Shown piece by piece: positions 1-11,842 of a DNA stretch of 63,424 nt. The stretch spans positions 1 through 63,424 of the forward strand of contig JAMQCK010000108.1 in the NCBI GenBank assembly GCA_024196135.1, given 5' to 3'. The DNA comes from Pleurotus ostreatus/Saccharomyces cerevisiae fusant. Lineage: Eukaryota > Opisthokonta. The notes under the pieces are model-generated. The model searched no databases. It was not told the DNA's origin and was given only the letters and a program-made list of their open reading frames with translations. A program made the position numbers and the translations under genes. The stretch's first letter is position 1. Each line of letters begins with the position of its first letter.

Positions 1-1068
1 TCCTCTTCCGACAGATTCTTCTCCGAGAGCAGCTCCGAGGCAAAGGACGGCCCCGCTCTGCCCTCGTCGATCTCTTGCTTTACCCACTCATACGGTGTAT
101 TTATGAGCTTTTGCACGTTGTCATGCTGCTCCTTGACGGCCTTCTTCCACCCGGTGCCAGGAAACCAGTCCGGGACGTAGCGCACTTGCATGCATTATAT
201 CAGCTCCTCAGCCAGAGACTCAATAGCCAGCTGAACGCTGAATAGTGCACGCACGGACAGGGAAAATATCGACCAGCCACTTTCCCGGCGCGCCAAATTC
301 CGAAGCGGCGTCGGTGATCTCCTCGGCCATCTTGATCATCGGGTCGTAGCCCTTTGACACGTACCCATACGTGACACGGAGGATCAGGTCGCCGGCGAAG
401 CTGGTGCGTCGGGGTCAGAACGTAGACAAGTCGCTATTTAGGGACATGGGCAGCTACGCACGTATGGCAATGCTCTTCCAGCTTCACCGGCTCCTCCATC
501 AGATTGGCGACGAACTTCGCCGCCACGACTTCCTTCATCGCATCGTACTTCGTCAGGCTGGACCGCGTGCCGATGACTTGGTGGAAGAGGCGGCGTTGGC
601 GCTTCCACACGTCGTTGAACGGGCTGAAGATGAGCGAGTTCTTCCATCCGACGAGCTCGTTCATGGTCATGAGCTGCGGGCGGTCGGAGGCGAGGAAGCG
701 CTCGAGGATGGTCTTGGCGGAATCGAAGGAGTTGGTGATGATGATGGTGTGGCCGAGGCCGGTGAGGGAGACGAGGGGGCTGTCTGGGGAAGTTATCAGC
801 GTGCGCAAGGATACGCGGAGGAGACCAGGGGCGTCGTACTCAGCTCTTTGCTCCATTGATGGAAGGTCTCCCATCCCTTCTCTGGATCCATGAGCATGAT
901 GTTGCCGACGAATGGACGCTTGGGGGGTCCTGGCGGAAGAGGCTCGGACGACCGCTGAAGACTTCGCACGAGCAGCCATGTCGCGAGGGTGGCGACCGCG
1001 ACGCCTCCCATAGTGCTCGCGGAAGGTAGCGTGTCCGCATTCGGGTCAAGGAGGTGGAAGACGGTCAT
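1..1068 (-). CDS. Cytochrome P450 monooxygenase, N-terminal part (cut by window edge)
   Basis: A membrane-anchored haem monooxygenase, probably of secondary or xenobiotic metabolism; the substrate cannot be told. The start is the ATG at 1068. A hydrophobic anchor is followed by the proline hinge PPGPPKRPFVGN and the segment GWETFHQWSKEL. An intron at about 843-792 leads into SPLVSLTGLG and the C-helix block DVWKRQRRLFHQV. Further exons follow on the minus strand, including one with KGYDPMIKMAEE near 330 and one starting RYVPDWFPGTGWKK near 190. The I-helix, ExxR and haem-cysteine regions lie beyond base 1, so activity cannot be judged. The order of motifs is like that of the second P450 at 18.8-21.6 kb. 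A TATA box lies about 64 nt upstream. Confidence 0.9.
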
Positions 1069-1745
1069 GGCAGGGCTTGGAAGACAAGGTACGACACCTT
1101 GGCGGCGTATCGGAGGCCTCCCTTATAAGTGAAGGCAAAAAGTTCGAACGGCCGCTAGCTCTGCAACGGAGCCGAATAGGCCTGTACATGAATAGAAGCT
1201 CTGTACACGTCGTCGGTTGAGCAGGAATACCAAATGTCGGACATGTCGACCGTCGAAGCTTGGTCCATAGGTGGGTCGAACTTGATGAAACGGCTTTTAG
1301 TGACCTCGCGAGCGGTACACATCCGCCCCGCGAGTGGTTGTACCGTGGAGGCGTTCATAAAGGACTCCCAGGCACTGTGAGAACTGTGAAGGGTCCGTAT
1401 TATGCGCGTGAATGCTCTGCACGGCTCCCTCAGATCGATGAGTAACATCAGGACGCCAGTCGGTTCTCTGACAACAGAAGTCAGTTCTGAGAATATTCCG
1501 CGTTGCGATGACTCGAAGGCAAAGACAATTCGTTGTTGAGGCGTGTTTGATTGATGGTTTATGTACCAGGATTGTTGTTGATGTTACTGTACCGCTACGT
1601 GCGGCTTCTTACCTTACGAGCTGAAGACCTCCTTCAGGAGCCAGGTCCAGGTTGAGTGTAAGGATACTGGCGCTCGCCGCGCAAAACATGACTCGTTTAT
1701 GGGGTGGCGAACAGCAGGTGAAGGGGGGTAAGAAGTTGAAGATCT
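1069..1745. other. Intergenic region upstream of the P450
   Basis: It contains the P450 promoter. No other coding exon with family resemblance was found on either strand. The exons expected to follow the P450 exon-1 relic at 1746-1961 are not present here. Confidence 0.5.
1132..1137 (-). promoter_or_regulatory. TATA box of the P450 at the left edge
   Basis: TATAAG on the minus strand, about 64 nt upstream of the P450 start at 1068, which fits a fungal core promoter. It is inferred from motif and position only. Confidence 0.5.
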
Positions 1746-1961
1746 TCACTCACTAAGGTCCTTGCTCCGTTGACGAAACGTCTTCCTGCCCCTCCTGAGA
1801 TTCACGAGCATAATGTTTGCGACAATTGGGCGCTTGGGAGGGCCAGGGAGGAGGGGCTCGGACAGCCTTTTGAGAAGGAGCCACATCGCATCTGTAGCGA
1901 CTTCGACGCCTCCCGGGCTACTCGCGGCAGGCAGAGACCCGCCGACCGGGTCATAGAGCAT
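1746..1961 (-). pseudogene. Exon-1 relic of a cytochrome P450
   Basis: The minus-strand reading from the ATG at 1961 closely parallels exon 1 of the neighbouring P450: LYDPVGGSLPA against LLDPNADTLPS, then SEPLLPGPPKRPIVANIML against SEPLPPGPPKRPFVGNIML, then FRQRSKDLS against FHQWSKELS. It ends at a splice-donor-like GTGAGT in the same phase as the donor in the intact gene. No second exon follows in the next several hundred bases; the reading stops at TGA. The invariant Gly of VGN has become Ala. This looks like a tandem partial duplicate of the P450 5' end, now inactive. Confidence 0.75.
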
Positions 1962-2526
1962 TATAGAGCGGTACAGGACAGCAGAAGTTCTAGAGCGCCG
2001 ATAGTGCCGGCTTTTGAGGATAGAGACTGGACGGCCACTGAGATCATGTCCTGGAACCAATAAGCATGCGCATGCATAGAGGACGTGTAGAGTTGCCGTA
2101 GATATCATCAGAGAAGCATAAATTCACTGTCATTTCCCTGCTGGTATCAGATAGTAGAGCCTTGGGTGACAGTTTTCGGATCTCATTGGGCCACCTTCGG
2201 GAAGAGCAGAGAACGTTAACGGTGTCTGTCGCCTAACGTGTATCAGGCTCAAAGAGGAGGCATCATCAGAGTCCTTCAAGATATGGTGGAGGGAGTAGTA
2301 CAGAGAGCTTCCGAGTCAGTAATTATCGTGGAACTGAAGAGTGATCCTGAGGAGCACAAGCGAAGTCCAAGCCAACCGTGTGGTGCGTGACACACTGTCA
2401 CAAACAGAGTCACAGCAACCAAATTTGGTTATCGTGACAGTATCGTGAATGTGTGTCACACACCGTACGCCCGCTGAGCGCTTCATACCCCCATCGCCGT
2501 CGTTGCTTCCCATTGTTCGGCCAGTC
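1962..2526. other. Intergenic region between P450 relic and V-ATPase gene
   Basis: This holds the presumed promoter and leader of the V-ATPase subunit a gene. Open frames on the minus strand here show no recognisable protein. I see no RNA gene or repeat. Confidence 0.4.
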
Positions 2527-5500
2527 ATGTCAGACGAATACCCAAGCCTGCTCCGTACGCACTGTAAATGATTAATTCCTCTTACACGCTGACAGAACGT
2601 AGGGTCGGAGCAGATGAGCTTGGTGCAGCTGTTCGTGCCAACGGAAGTTGCGCACGACACTGTCGCTGAGCTCGGCGAGCTAGGCAATGTCCAGTTCAAG
2701 GACGTGCGTAGCAGCCTATCTGATATGCATATGCACACTTAACCCCCTTCAGCTGAATCCCGAAGTCAATCCTTTCCAACGCTCCTTCGTGGGCGAAATT
2801 CGGCGCATCGACGAGATGGCGCGCCGCGTCCGCTTCTTCGCGACTCAAATCCAGAAGGAGCGGGACAACGTCCCCATCCGTCCCCTGTATGACTCGGCAC
2901 CTCTGATTACCGTGGGCCCGCGCGCGGCGCAGACGATCGACGAGCTCGACGTCACGCTGGCGGAGCATGAGTCGCGCCTCACGAAGATGAACGACAGCTA
3001 CCAGACGCTGAGCGACCGTACGAAGGAGCTTATTGAGGCTCGCCACGTCCTGCGCGAGACGGCGGTGTTCTTCGACTCGGTGCGTAACCGTCGAGAGGCA
3101 GTGCGTGCGCAGGTGCTAACATCCCGCACAGGCTCACGACCACGACCAAGACATTCGTCAGTCGCTGGATGACAGCTCCGCGCCTCTGCTTCAGCATGAG
3201 GACCGCGAGAACCACGTCTCGTCGGGCAACGTCTCCTTCGACCTGGAGTTCGTCGCCGGTACCATCGAGCGCTCCCGCGTCCCCACCTTCGAGCGCGTGC
3301 TCTGGCGCGTTCTGCGCGGCAACCTCTACATGAACCACGTCGACATCGTCGAGCCCTTCGTCGACCCCGTCACTGGCGAGGAGACGCGCAAGAACGTCTT
3401 CATCATCTTCGCTCACGGTGAGGTCCTCCTCGCGAAGATTCGCAAGATCGCCGAGTCCATGGGCGCGACGCTCTACCCCATCGACGCCAACGCGGACAAG
3501 CGCGCCGACGCGCTCCGCGAGGTCACTGCCCGGCTCGAGGACCTGCAGACTGTGCTCTACAACACCGGCTCCAACCGCCGCAGCGAGCTCCAGCGCATCG
3601 CCGAGAGCCTGCGCAGCTGGCAGGACGTGATCAAGAAGGAGAAGATGATATACGAGACGCTGAACTTGTTCAACTACGACGTGCGGCGGAAGACGCTCAT
3701 CGCGGAGGGCTGGGCTCCGACGCGGGACATCGGCACCATTCAGATGGCGCTCCGCCATGCCACTGTAGGTTCGACTCTTACAGCCTTTGTACCTGTACTG
3801 ACTGCCTTCTAGGAGGAGTCTGGTACCAACGTGCCACCTATCCTTCACGAGCTGCGTACCAGCAAGACTCCGCCGACGTTCAATAGGACGAACAAGTTCA
3901 CGGAGGGCTTCCAGACCATTATGGACGCCTACGGTATCGCCAAGTACCAGGAGGTCAACCCCGGCCTCTTCGCGATCGTCACCTTCCCGTTCTTGTTCGC
4001 TGTCATGTTTGGTGATATCGGGCACGGGTTCATCATCTTTACGGCCGCGCTGTTGATGATCTTGTTTGAGCGTAAGCTCGGCAGGTCTGAGTTGGACGAG
4101 GTGCGGGGATTGCATTCATTCACTTCAGGTGTTCAGCAGACTGATGGTCATTGTTACTGTTCCACAGATCACGGGCCAGTTCTTCTAGTGCGTCGCGGCC
4201 TGCGCGTAGCCTCGTTTCAGTGCTAACAGCGCGTTGTTTGCAGCGGGCGGTACATCATCCTGCTCATGGGCGTCTTCTCCATGTATACCGGCCTCATGTA
4301 CAACGACATCTTCTCCAAGTCGCTGCACATCTGGCACTCTGGGTGGCGCTTCCCGGAGTCCAACAGCTCGGTCGTTGCCGAGTCGACTGGTCGCGTCTAT
4401 CCGTTCGGTTTGGACCCCGCCTGGCACGAGTCGGACAATGCGCTGGTGTTCACGAACTCGTACAAGATGAAGATGTCTATTGTGCTGGGTGTCATTCACG
4501 TAGGTGATCGTGCATTTCTCGGTGAATTGTATTGCTGAACGTGGGACATAGATGACCTTCGCCTTGTGCCTTCAAGTCCCAAACCACTTCAAGTTCAAGC
4601 GGACTCAGGACATTTACACGAACTTTATCCCGCAGATGGTCTTCCTTCAGTCCATCTTTGGTTACCTGGTGATCTGCATCTTGTACAAGTGGTCGGTGGA
4701 CTGGACGCAGTCGGACATTCCGCCGCCGTCGCTCCTAAACATGCTCATCTCCATGTTCCTGTCGCCCGGCACGGTCGAGGATAGGCTCTACGGCGGCCAG
4801 TCGTTCGTGCAGGTCGTACTTCTTCTGCTTGCGGTCGCCTGCGTGCCCATCCTGCTTGTGGCGAAGCCGTATCTGATCTGGAAGGATATGAAGAAGATCC
4901 ACGAGCAGGGCTACGTTGGACTCAATGGCGATGATGCGGATGGCCCGCCCCGCCTGAGCTCGGACGATGCCCTCGAAGGGGAGGAAGAAGGAAACGGGCG
5001 TGCCATCGTCGAGGACGCGGCGGAGGAACATGTGAGTCCCGCGTTCATGTTCGAGTTCATAGATGGCTGACATGCCGCTTCCGCCTCGCAGGAGGAGCAC
5101 GACTTTGGGGAGGTGGTTATTCATCAGGTGATCCACACCATTGAGTTCTGTCTCGGGTGCATCTCGCATACGGCGTCGTACCTGCGTCTCTGGGCGCTCT
5201 CGCTCGCGCACGCGCAGCTCTCGGAGGTGCTGTGGTCGATGACCATCGAGGGTTTTCTGCCCGCGTCTGGCTTGACGGGATGGATTGGCCTGCTGATCAT
5301 CGCCGCCTTCTGGTTCGTGCTCACGGTCGCGATTCTTTGTATTATGGAGGTGAGCTGGCGTGGCGTATGTTTCGGGCGAGGCTGATCGTGGTCACAGGGC
5401 CTGTCTGCCTTTTTGCATGCGCTGCGGCTGCATTGGGTCGAGAGCAACAGCAAGCATTACGAGGGCGGCGGCTATGTGCGTGTTGTCGGCGTGGTTTGGG

Positions 5501-5564
5501 TCGTGTTGCTGACTGTTCGGTTCAGGCGTTTGCTCCGCTTAGCTTCGCGAATGCGAAGGACTGA
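2527..5564 (+). CDS. VPH1: V-type proton ATPase subunit a (Vo sector)
   Basis: The proton-translocating subunit a of the vacuolar H+-ATPase, a membrane protein of the vacuole and endomembranes. I place the start at ATG 2527, because a 28-nt first exon ([10 protein letters not shown]) joins through an intron at 2555-2602 to [18 protein letters not shown], the usual N-terminus. Ten introns can be placed (2555-2602, 2704-2752, 3080-3131, 3765-3812, 4101-4167, 4188-4243, 4500-4551, 5032-5091, 5350-5397, 5476-5525), giving about 835 residues, the normal family length. The cytosolic N-terminal half is followed by membrane segments from [15 protein letters not shown] onward. The C-terminal segment [20 protein letters not shown] carries the arginine known to be essential for proton transport. 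An acidic loop (EGEEEGNG) precedes it. It appears intact. Confidence 0.96.
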
Positions 5565-5883
5565 GGAAGGATGGGCCGCGAATGCATCGCCCTCGCACGT
5601 CGCACGTCGTTTGTAAGCGCGGGGGAGGGGGATAGGCCGGAGCAGGGTAGAGATATGTCCCGTAGCGACTCTCACTCGGACTGTAGGCCGTTCCGGACTG
5701 GATAAATGCGAATATCGTGTGTTGTAGCGTTGGCGATGGGCGCGCTGTGGGGAGAGTCTGCTGACCGCGGGGCAAGTCCAGCTCGCGATCCAGTTTGGAT
5801 CTGGCTAGGATCCAGTCCGGCAGACGGCGCTCGTGACTGTGGCTCTGCAGTGGCTCCGGCTCGGCGGATCATGTGAGCGCCGG

Positions 5884-5960
5884 ATCTGATATAAAAGCAG
5901 CGGCCGATTTTTTCACGCCTCTTCATCTCCCCCGCCGTTCTTCTCTAGAGGTGTGTGCGC
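5884..5960 (+). promoter_or_regulatory. Core promoter of the elongation factor 3 gene
   Basis: TATAAAAG at 5890-5897 is followed by a pyrimidine-rich tract (TTTTTCACGCCTCTTCATC, then CCCCCGCCGTTCTTCTC). That TATA plus CT-rich layout is typical of strongly expressed fungal genes and fits a translation factor. The start codon lies about 270 nt further on, with a leader intron between. Confidence 0.6.
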
Positions 5961-6099
5961 CGCCCGACTCCTCTGCTCGCCGCCGCTGACGACGTCCAGG
6001 CGTTTTCGCCACCGTAGAATAGAAGCGTTCTCTGTTCTTGTTCGCCGCTGGTAGCGATTTTCCTTAGATCCACTTTTCCCCACGATTCCATACCCCACG

Positions 6100-6157
6100 G
6101 TGAGTTTGCGCTGAAAAACTGGCCGATCGCGCAGATCGCTGACCGCGATGAGCGCAG
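6100..6157 (+). other. Intron in the 5' leader of the elongation factor 3 gene
   Basis: A GTGAGT donor at 6100, a branch-like GCTGAC, and an acceptor GCGCAG ending at 6157, ten bases before the ATG at 6167. An alternative acceptor GCGCAG lies 23 nt earlier. Splicing at 6157 would remove an upstream ATG at 6149. Inferred from splice motifs only. Confidence 0.5.
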
Positions 6158-6166
6158 ACATCAGAG

Positions 6167-9100
6167 ATGCCCGCTGTCGCCACGCCCACCGCCCCCGCTA
6201 CTCCCTCACCCGCCTCTCTCAAGGCCGGCGCCCAGCCCGCCGAGACGTCCGCGCTCTTCAGCGCCGACAAGGCCCAGCGGGAGTCTGCCGTCGCATCCCT
6301 CGCCGCTAGCGCCCAAAAGGAGGGCCCCGCCGCCCTCCAGCACGCCGGCTTCGCCGATGCGGTCATCAAGGCCCTCGCCGACAAGAAGTCCCCCACGACT
6401 CGCGAGGCTGCCGCGAACGCCGTCCTCCAGCTCATCAAGGGCGGCGCCGTCAAGGCCCTCGAGCCGATCTTCGTCGATTCCGGCCTCTACAATGCACTCC
6501 TCGAGGCGTTCGCCGACAAGACCCCCGCTGTCAGGACGGCGGCCGTCGAGGCTGTCCGCGAGTTCGTCGCTGCGATGAACCCGTGGGCGACTGCGCTCGT
6601 TCTCCCTGCTCTTCTTCACGAGATCAAGACCGCCGGCAAGTGGCAGGTCAAGACCGGCTCGCTCGTCGCGCTCAACCAGCTCGTCGCCAGCGCACCGGCC
6701 CAGACCGCCAAGCACACGCCCGAGATCGTCCCCGTCCTCTCCGAGGCGATCTGGGACACCAAGGCCGACGTGAAGAAGGCCGCCCGCGACTCGCTCCAGA
6801 AGGTTACCGCCCTGGTGTCGAACAAAGACATTGAACGCTTCATTCCGGCCCTTATCAAAGCTCTCGAGAACCCGGTTGAGGAGGTCCCCAAGACCATCAT
6901 GCTCCTCTCCGCCACCACCTTCGTTTCCGAAGTCGACTCCCCCACCCTCTCCCTCATGGTCCCGCTGCTCTCTCGTGGTCTCAGCGAGAAGCTGACCGCG
7001 ACGAAGCGCAAGGTCGCTGTGTACGTGGCCTCGTACTTCTCGCCCCTGCGGTCGCTTACATAAGCTTACAGCATCATTGACAACATGGCCAAGCTTGTCG
7101 ACTCCGAGGTCACCGTCCGCCCCTTCATCCCCAAGCTCCTCCCCGGTCTCCTGAAGGTCGAGACGACCATCGGTGACCCCGAGGCCCGCAGCGTCGTCAA
7201 GCGCGCCATCGACACCCTCCGCCAGGTCGGCAAGATCCCCGCCGACAACGACGGCTCCGACCTTCCGCCTTTGAAGGTTGCCGATGGCAAGCAGGTCATC
7301 CACACCGTCGCTGCGCTCGCGAAGAAGATGGGCGGTGAAGTCCCGGTTGCCAACCTCGACACCATGTACGCCGCGCACCTCGCCGCTAACCTCATCAACG
7401 CGAAGAACTTCGAGACCAACGACTGGGAGACTCTCGCGCCCTACATCGCCTTCGCGACCACCAACCCCGACCCGGCCACCCTCTGCCGCGAGTGGTGTGT
7501 CAAGTCCGCGTCGCAGGACGATGAGGACGAGGTTCACGAGGACGACGAGGAGGGCGAGGACCTGTGCAACTGCCAGTTCTCGCTCGCTTACGGTGCCAAG
7601 ATTCTGCTCAACACTGCTACCCTCCGCCTCAAGCGTGGCCACCGCTACGGTCTCTGCGGTAAGAACGGTACCGGCAAGTCGACCCTCATGCGCGCCATCA
7701 CCAACGGGTTCGTCGAGTCCAGCTCATTCTGCGCGCACGGGGCTAACAACCTTACAGCCAGGTCGAGGGTTTCCCGTCGCCCGACGAGGTCCGCACCTTC
7801 TACGTCGAGCACGACATCGACGGCAGCGAGGAGGACACCTCGGTCCTGCAGTTCATCCTCAGCGACAAGCGTGTCGAGGCCGGCGAGTCGGAGATCATCG
7901 AGACTCTCGCCTCCGTCGGCTTCGACGACGAGCGCCAGAAGCAGGCTATCGGCTCCCTGTCCGGTGGTTGGAAGATGAAGCTCGCGCTCGCGCGTGCCAT
8001 GCTCTTCAAGGCCGACATCCTGCTCCTCGATGAGCCGACCAACCACTTGGATGTCGTCAACGTCGCTTGGCTCGAGAACTACCTCACCAGCCTCACACAC
8101 TGCACCTCCAGTACGTCTTACGCCCTGTCCCCATAGCATATATGCTCATCCCTTGTTAGTCATCGTCTCGCACGACTCCGGCTTCTTGAACAACACCATC
8201 ACCGACGTCCTCCACCTCAACCGCTTCAAGATCAGGCGGTACGCGGGTAACCTCGAGGCGTTCGTCCAGAAGGTGCCTGAGGCCAAGTCGTACTACACCC
8301 TCGAGGCGGCCGAGGACTACAAGTTCAAGCTCCCCGACCCGCCCTTCCTCGATGGTGTCAAGACGAAGGAGAAGGCTCTGCTCAAGATGCGCAAGGTCGG
8401 CTTCCAGTACCCGTCGCAGCCGGTCCAGCAGCTCTACGACATCTCCCTCCAAGTCTCCCTCTCCTCCCGTGTCGCTATCCTCGGCCCCAACGGTTCCGGC
8501 AAGTCCACCCTCGTCAAGTTGCTCACTGGCGAGATGGAGCCGAACAAGGGTGGTGAGATCTGGAAGCACCCGAACTTGGTCATTGGCTACGTCGCCCAGC
8601 ACGCTTTCCACCACATCGACAACCACCTCGACAAGACGCCGCTCGAGTACATGCTCTGGCGCTACCAGACTGGCGAGGACATGGAGGAGATGAGCAAGGC
8701 GACGCGCCAGATCACCGAGGAGGAGGAGAAGAAGATGAAGGAGGGCGCCACCGTCGTCGTCGAGGGCCAGAAGCGCATCATCGACGAGATCGTCGCGCGC
8801 AAGAAGCTCAAGCAGTCGTACGAGTACGAGGTGTCGTTCAAGAACCTCTCGTCGTCCGAGAACGTCTGGTTGCCGCGTGATGAGCTCATCAAGCGCGGTT
8901 TCGAGAAGGTGCGTTCTCGGTTTTGTCCTTTTTTTCTCGACCTGTGCTGACCATCGTTGCAGAAAGTTCTCGAGGTCGACACTCGTGAGGCTCAGCGCCT
9001 CGGTCTCTTGCGCCCGCTCGTTCGTCGCGAGATCGAGAAGCACTTCGCCGATTTCGGTCTCGAGCCGGAGTTCGTCTCGCACAACACCATGCGTGGTCTC

Positions 9101-9585
9101 TCCGGTGGTCAGAAGGTCAAGATCGTTCTCGGTGCCGCGACATGGCGTCGCCCTCACATCATCTGCTTGGACGAGCCGACCAGTACGTGCTGCTCATCGC
9201 CTGTCTCTGACGTGTGCTGACCTTCGTTTTAGACTACCTCGACCGTGAGTCGCTCGCGGCCCTCATCGAGGCGCTCAAGACCTTCGAGGGTGGTGTGTTG
9301 ATCATCACGCACAACCGCGACTTCTCCGAGTCCATCTGCAAGGAGGTCTGGGCGATGCGCGACGGCCGTCTCGAGGCGTCCGGCCACAACTGGGTCGAGG
9401 GCCAGGGCTCCGGTGCACGGATCGACAAGAAGGAGGGCGAGGAGGAGGACAAGTACGACGCGATGGGCAACAAGATCGAGACGAAGAAGACGAAGAAGAT
9501 CACGTCGTCCGAGGCCCGCAAGCTGAAGAAGGAGCGCATGGCGCGCAAGAAGCGCGGTGAGGAGGTCACCGACGATGAGCTGTGA
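6167..9585 (+). CDS. TEF3: Translation elongation factor 3 (eEF3), ABC-F type ATPase
   Basis: A soluble, ribosome-bound ATPase that helps release deacylated tRNA from the E site during elongation; found mainly in fungi. Five coding introns (7021-7071, 7708-7757, 8111-8159, 8909-8962, 9183-9232) give about 1054 residues, the usual length. The N-terminal third is HEAT-repeat sequence. ABC domain 1 has Walker [10 protein letters not shown], signature [14 protein letters not shown] and Walker [15 protein letters not shown] domain 2 has Walker [10 protein letters not shown], signature [14 protein letters not shown] and CLDEPTNYLD. A chromodomain-like insertion sits between Walker A and the signature of domain 2. 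The C-terminus is the expected lysine-rich tail ([20 protein letters not shown]). All motifs are intact. Confidence 0.97.
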
Positions 9586-10056
9586 GCGCCGAGGCCCACG
9601 CCGTTCTGTCGCCCGCCTTCCCGAGCACGTACCACGAGCAGGGGGGTGGGTGCACGCCACGATTACGCTCTCGCTCTGTCCCTTGTCTGACGTTCTCGCT
9701 GTACTCTATGTGTATCGCTGTGTGCTTTCTAGGAACCTTCTTATGTTATTGACCGACCTACGTACTGTATGTATCTTCGTCTCATGCCGTTGTATCGACT
9801 TCACGTAATATTATTTCCATGATTCTCTCTATCATGATCTGAGTTACTCACTTGTCAAGGTTCAGAGCGCGGTAAGACTACTATCCAGCTTTGTCCCCCA
9901 CAGCTACTTCGTGACCTGCTTGGCGGGGTACAGTTGACCATGAGGCGTGATCAATAGGCTTGAGTCAACACACGTTTAAACTCGATATAGCAAGACCTAC
10001 GGCAGAAAGGACGGTAGTAAGTCACTGCGCACAACGACAGAAGAGGAACACTAACT
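9586..10056. other. Intergenic region between eEF3 and kinase A, with a short repeat
   Basis: This is 3'-flanking sequence of two converging genes. It carries AATATTATTTCCATGATT at 9807-9824, which recurs at 11568-11585 on the far side of kinase A. No gene is seen. Confidence 0.5.
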
Positions 10057-11415
10057 CTATACAGAGTCCGCGATCATACGCTCAGGATATCCTGCATACG
10101 TGTATATACATGGTCTCTTCATGCCGGGTACCTCGTCGATGTGCCCAAGACCCGTGGAAACCATTGTCTGCTCGTCACCGACGAGATCTTCGTCCGGGAT
10201 GTCGACAGGTCCATCCCAGCCGTCCATGGGAGAAAACATATCGTCACTTCCCCATACCGCATCTGCATCTTCATCGCTTTCTGGTGAAGTCAGAGCAGAC
10301 ACGGGATGTACCCCGGATGGCCAGTTAGCCTTTCCAACACAAACACCTGTGTCAGAGACCAGAAAAATCGGTGGCTCAGGGATGTCCGACGCCATTGCCT
10401 TGAATCGTTTCCTCCACTCCATATAATTTGGCTCTTCATCGAACGCGAGGGAGCGCGCGTATTCGAGTAAATCTCCAAAAGCGGCCGGGTATCCATTCCC
10501 CAACGTAGCACCCGACCATCCGGCTTTGACACGCAGAATGTCGGCATCCTCAATGTCACGGTTCTTCCAGGGCAGTCCGCCACATAGGAGGCATAGTACC
10601 GTATACGAGAGGGACTCAATGTCGTCCCGACGCGATGGCCCTCGATGAGAACGATAGACGTCAGATTGTAGGCATTGCACAGCTCAAAGTTGCGCTCACG
10701 AATGTGATGATGCACGTTGATGCTTGCGAAGACCCTCGTGCCTTGCAGCTTCTTAAGCGACGTTTGCGGTCGGTGCTGACGGGTCATAGGATCACGATAA
10801 AGCTTCGCCATTCCGAAGTCGATGAGCTTGATCACACCGGACGGATGCCGCTGGAAGAGGACGTTGCTCGGCTTTATGTCGCAGTAGACAATGTGGTGGG
10901 CATGTATAAACTGAACCGCGTCGAGCTTCGCCACGAATCGAAGTAGTGAGTGAGAGTGCGCGGGCAGACAACGCGATTTGCTCACCAATTGGCATGTCAA
11001 TGCGACCAGGTTTCGCAGCGTTGGTCGTGACAGCGTTGTGAGGTCTTCCCCCAACTCTTCGAGGGCCAGATACTCGAAGAACTGGCTGCGTCCCCATGCA
11101 TACACTTCGGGAATAGCCGGATACTCTTCAGAGAGATCGATACAATCGTGGGGAAGACGTCACGAGGGACATGCGCACCTCGAAGGGTGATCATAACACA
11201 CGCTTCGTGGCGTAAAACAGGATTTTTGTTGTGCTTAGTCGTGTGCGACATTTTCACGGCGACCGCCTTGTTGCCCGCGGTACGGGCATGATATACTCTC
11301 GCTGCTTTAATAATGAGCAAAAAAATCCCCGCCACACGAGCGCCATCGGCGCCATAGCGCGATGAGGCGCACCTGATCCACTCCACGCGATGAGGTTTTC
11401 AAGATAGAGTTGCAT
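10057..11415 (-). CDS. Casein-kinase-1-like protein kinase (copy A)
   Basis: A predicted Ser/Thr kinase of the CK1 group. The ATG at 11415 opens a 43-nt exon 1, as in all copies in this window, ending at the phosphate-binding loop. Motifs in order: Lys in VAVKMSH, Glu in VLRHEACVM, catalytic loop YCDIKPSN, metal loop [12 protein letters not shown], then ASIN in place of APE and the CK1 hallmark [10 protein letters not shown]. The third exon begins at an AAG|AG acceptor, which restores [15 protein letters not shown]. The C-terminal third has the family tail DEDLVGDEQTMV. It deviates more than the other copies: a Tyr replaces the catalytic-loop His and the glycine loop is poor (WSGSGA). It is divergent from copy B, 427 nt away. 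Substrate unknown. Confidence 0.85.
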
Positions 11416-11842
11416 GGTGTCGCTGTAAAGGGAGAACACGGGGACTTCGTGAATGTCCGCTAGATGGGTTACTGAGGATAATTACTGTCAGGGCCCGCTA
11501 ACAATGCTTGATATGCGGACGTCCATGATATGCACGTGGTTTGTAACTCGCGTCACCGTCACCACGCAATATTATTTCCATGATTTTCTTCCTCTTCACC
11601 ATTGCTGGCCATGGTTTCTCCACGCGAAAAAGCTCAAGGCGGGTTAAAAGGCTCTTTTAAGTCCTCAAGCAGGAGGGGCTGCGCTGCTCGTACGGGGAAC
11701 GTTAACAACGTGGTGAACATCCTCGCCAGTGGCTGCCAGTGCCCATGTTACATAACTGAAGGGGCGACAGACGTGAAGCTTGGCTAGTTCTCTCTACTTA
11801 CCATCGCGTTCGTCGTCTGTGCTGAACTTACTTGCGACGCGA
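11416..11842. promoter_or_regulatory. Shared upstream region of divergent kinases A and B
   Basis: 427 nt separate the two start codons, so the promoters must overlap or abut. The region holds the second copy of the 18-nt AATATTATTTCCATGATT repeat (11568-11585). I see no clear TATA box and no third gene. Confidence 0.45.

Noticed and set aside
3030..4115. Long minus-strand open frame opposite the V-ATPase gene
   Set aside because: It is the antisense shadow of GC-rich VPH1 exons, with Arg/Glu/Val-rich composition and no domain. The same applies to the minus-strand frames opposite eEF3 at 6206-7642 and 8156-9157.
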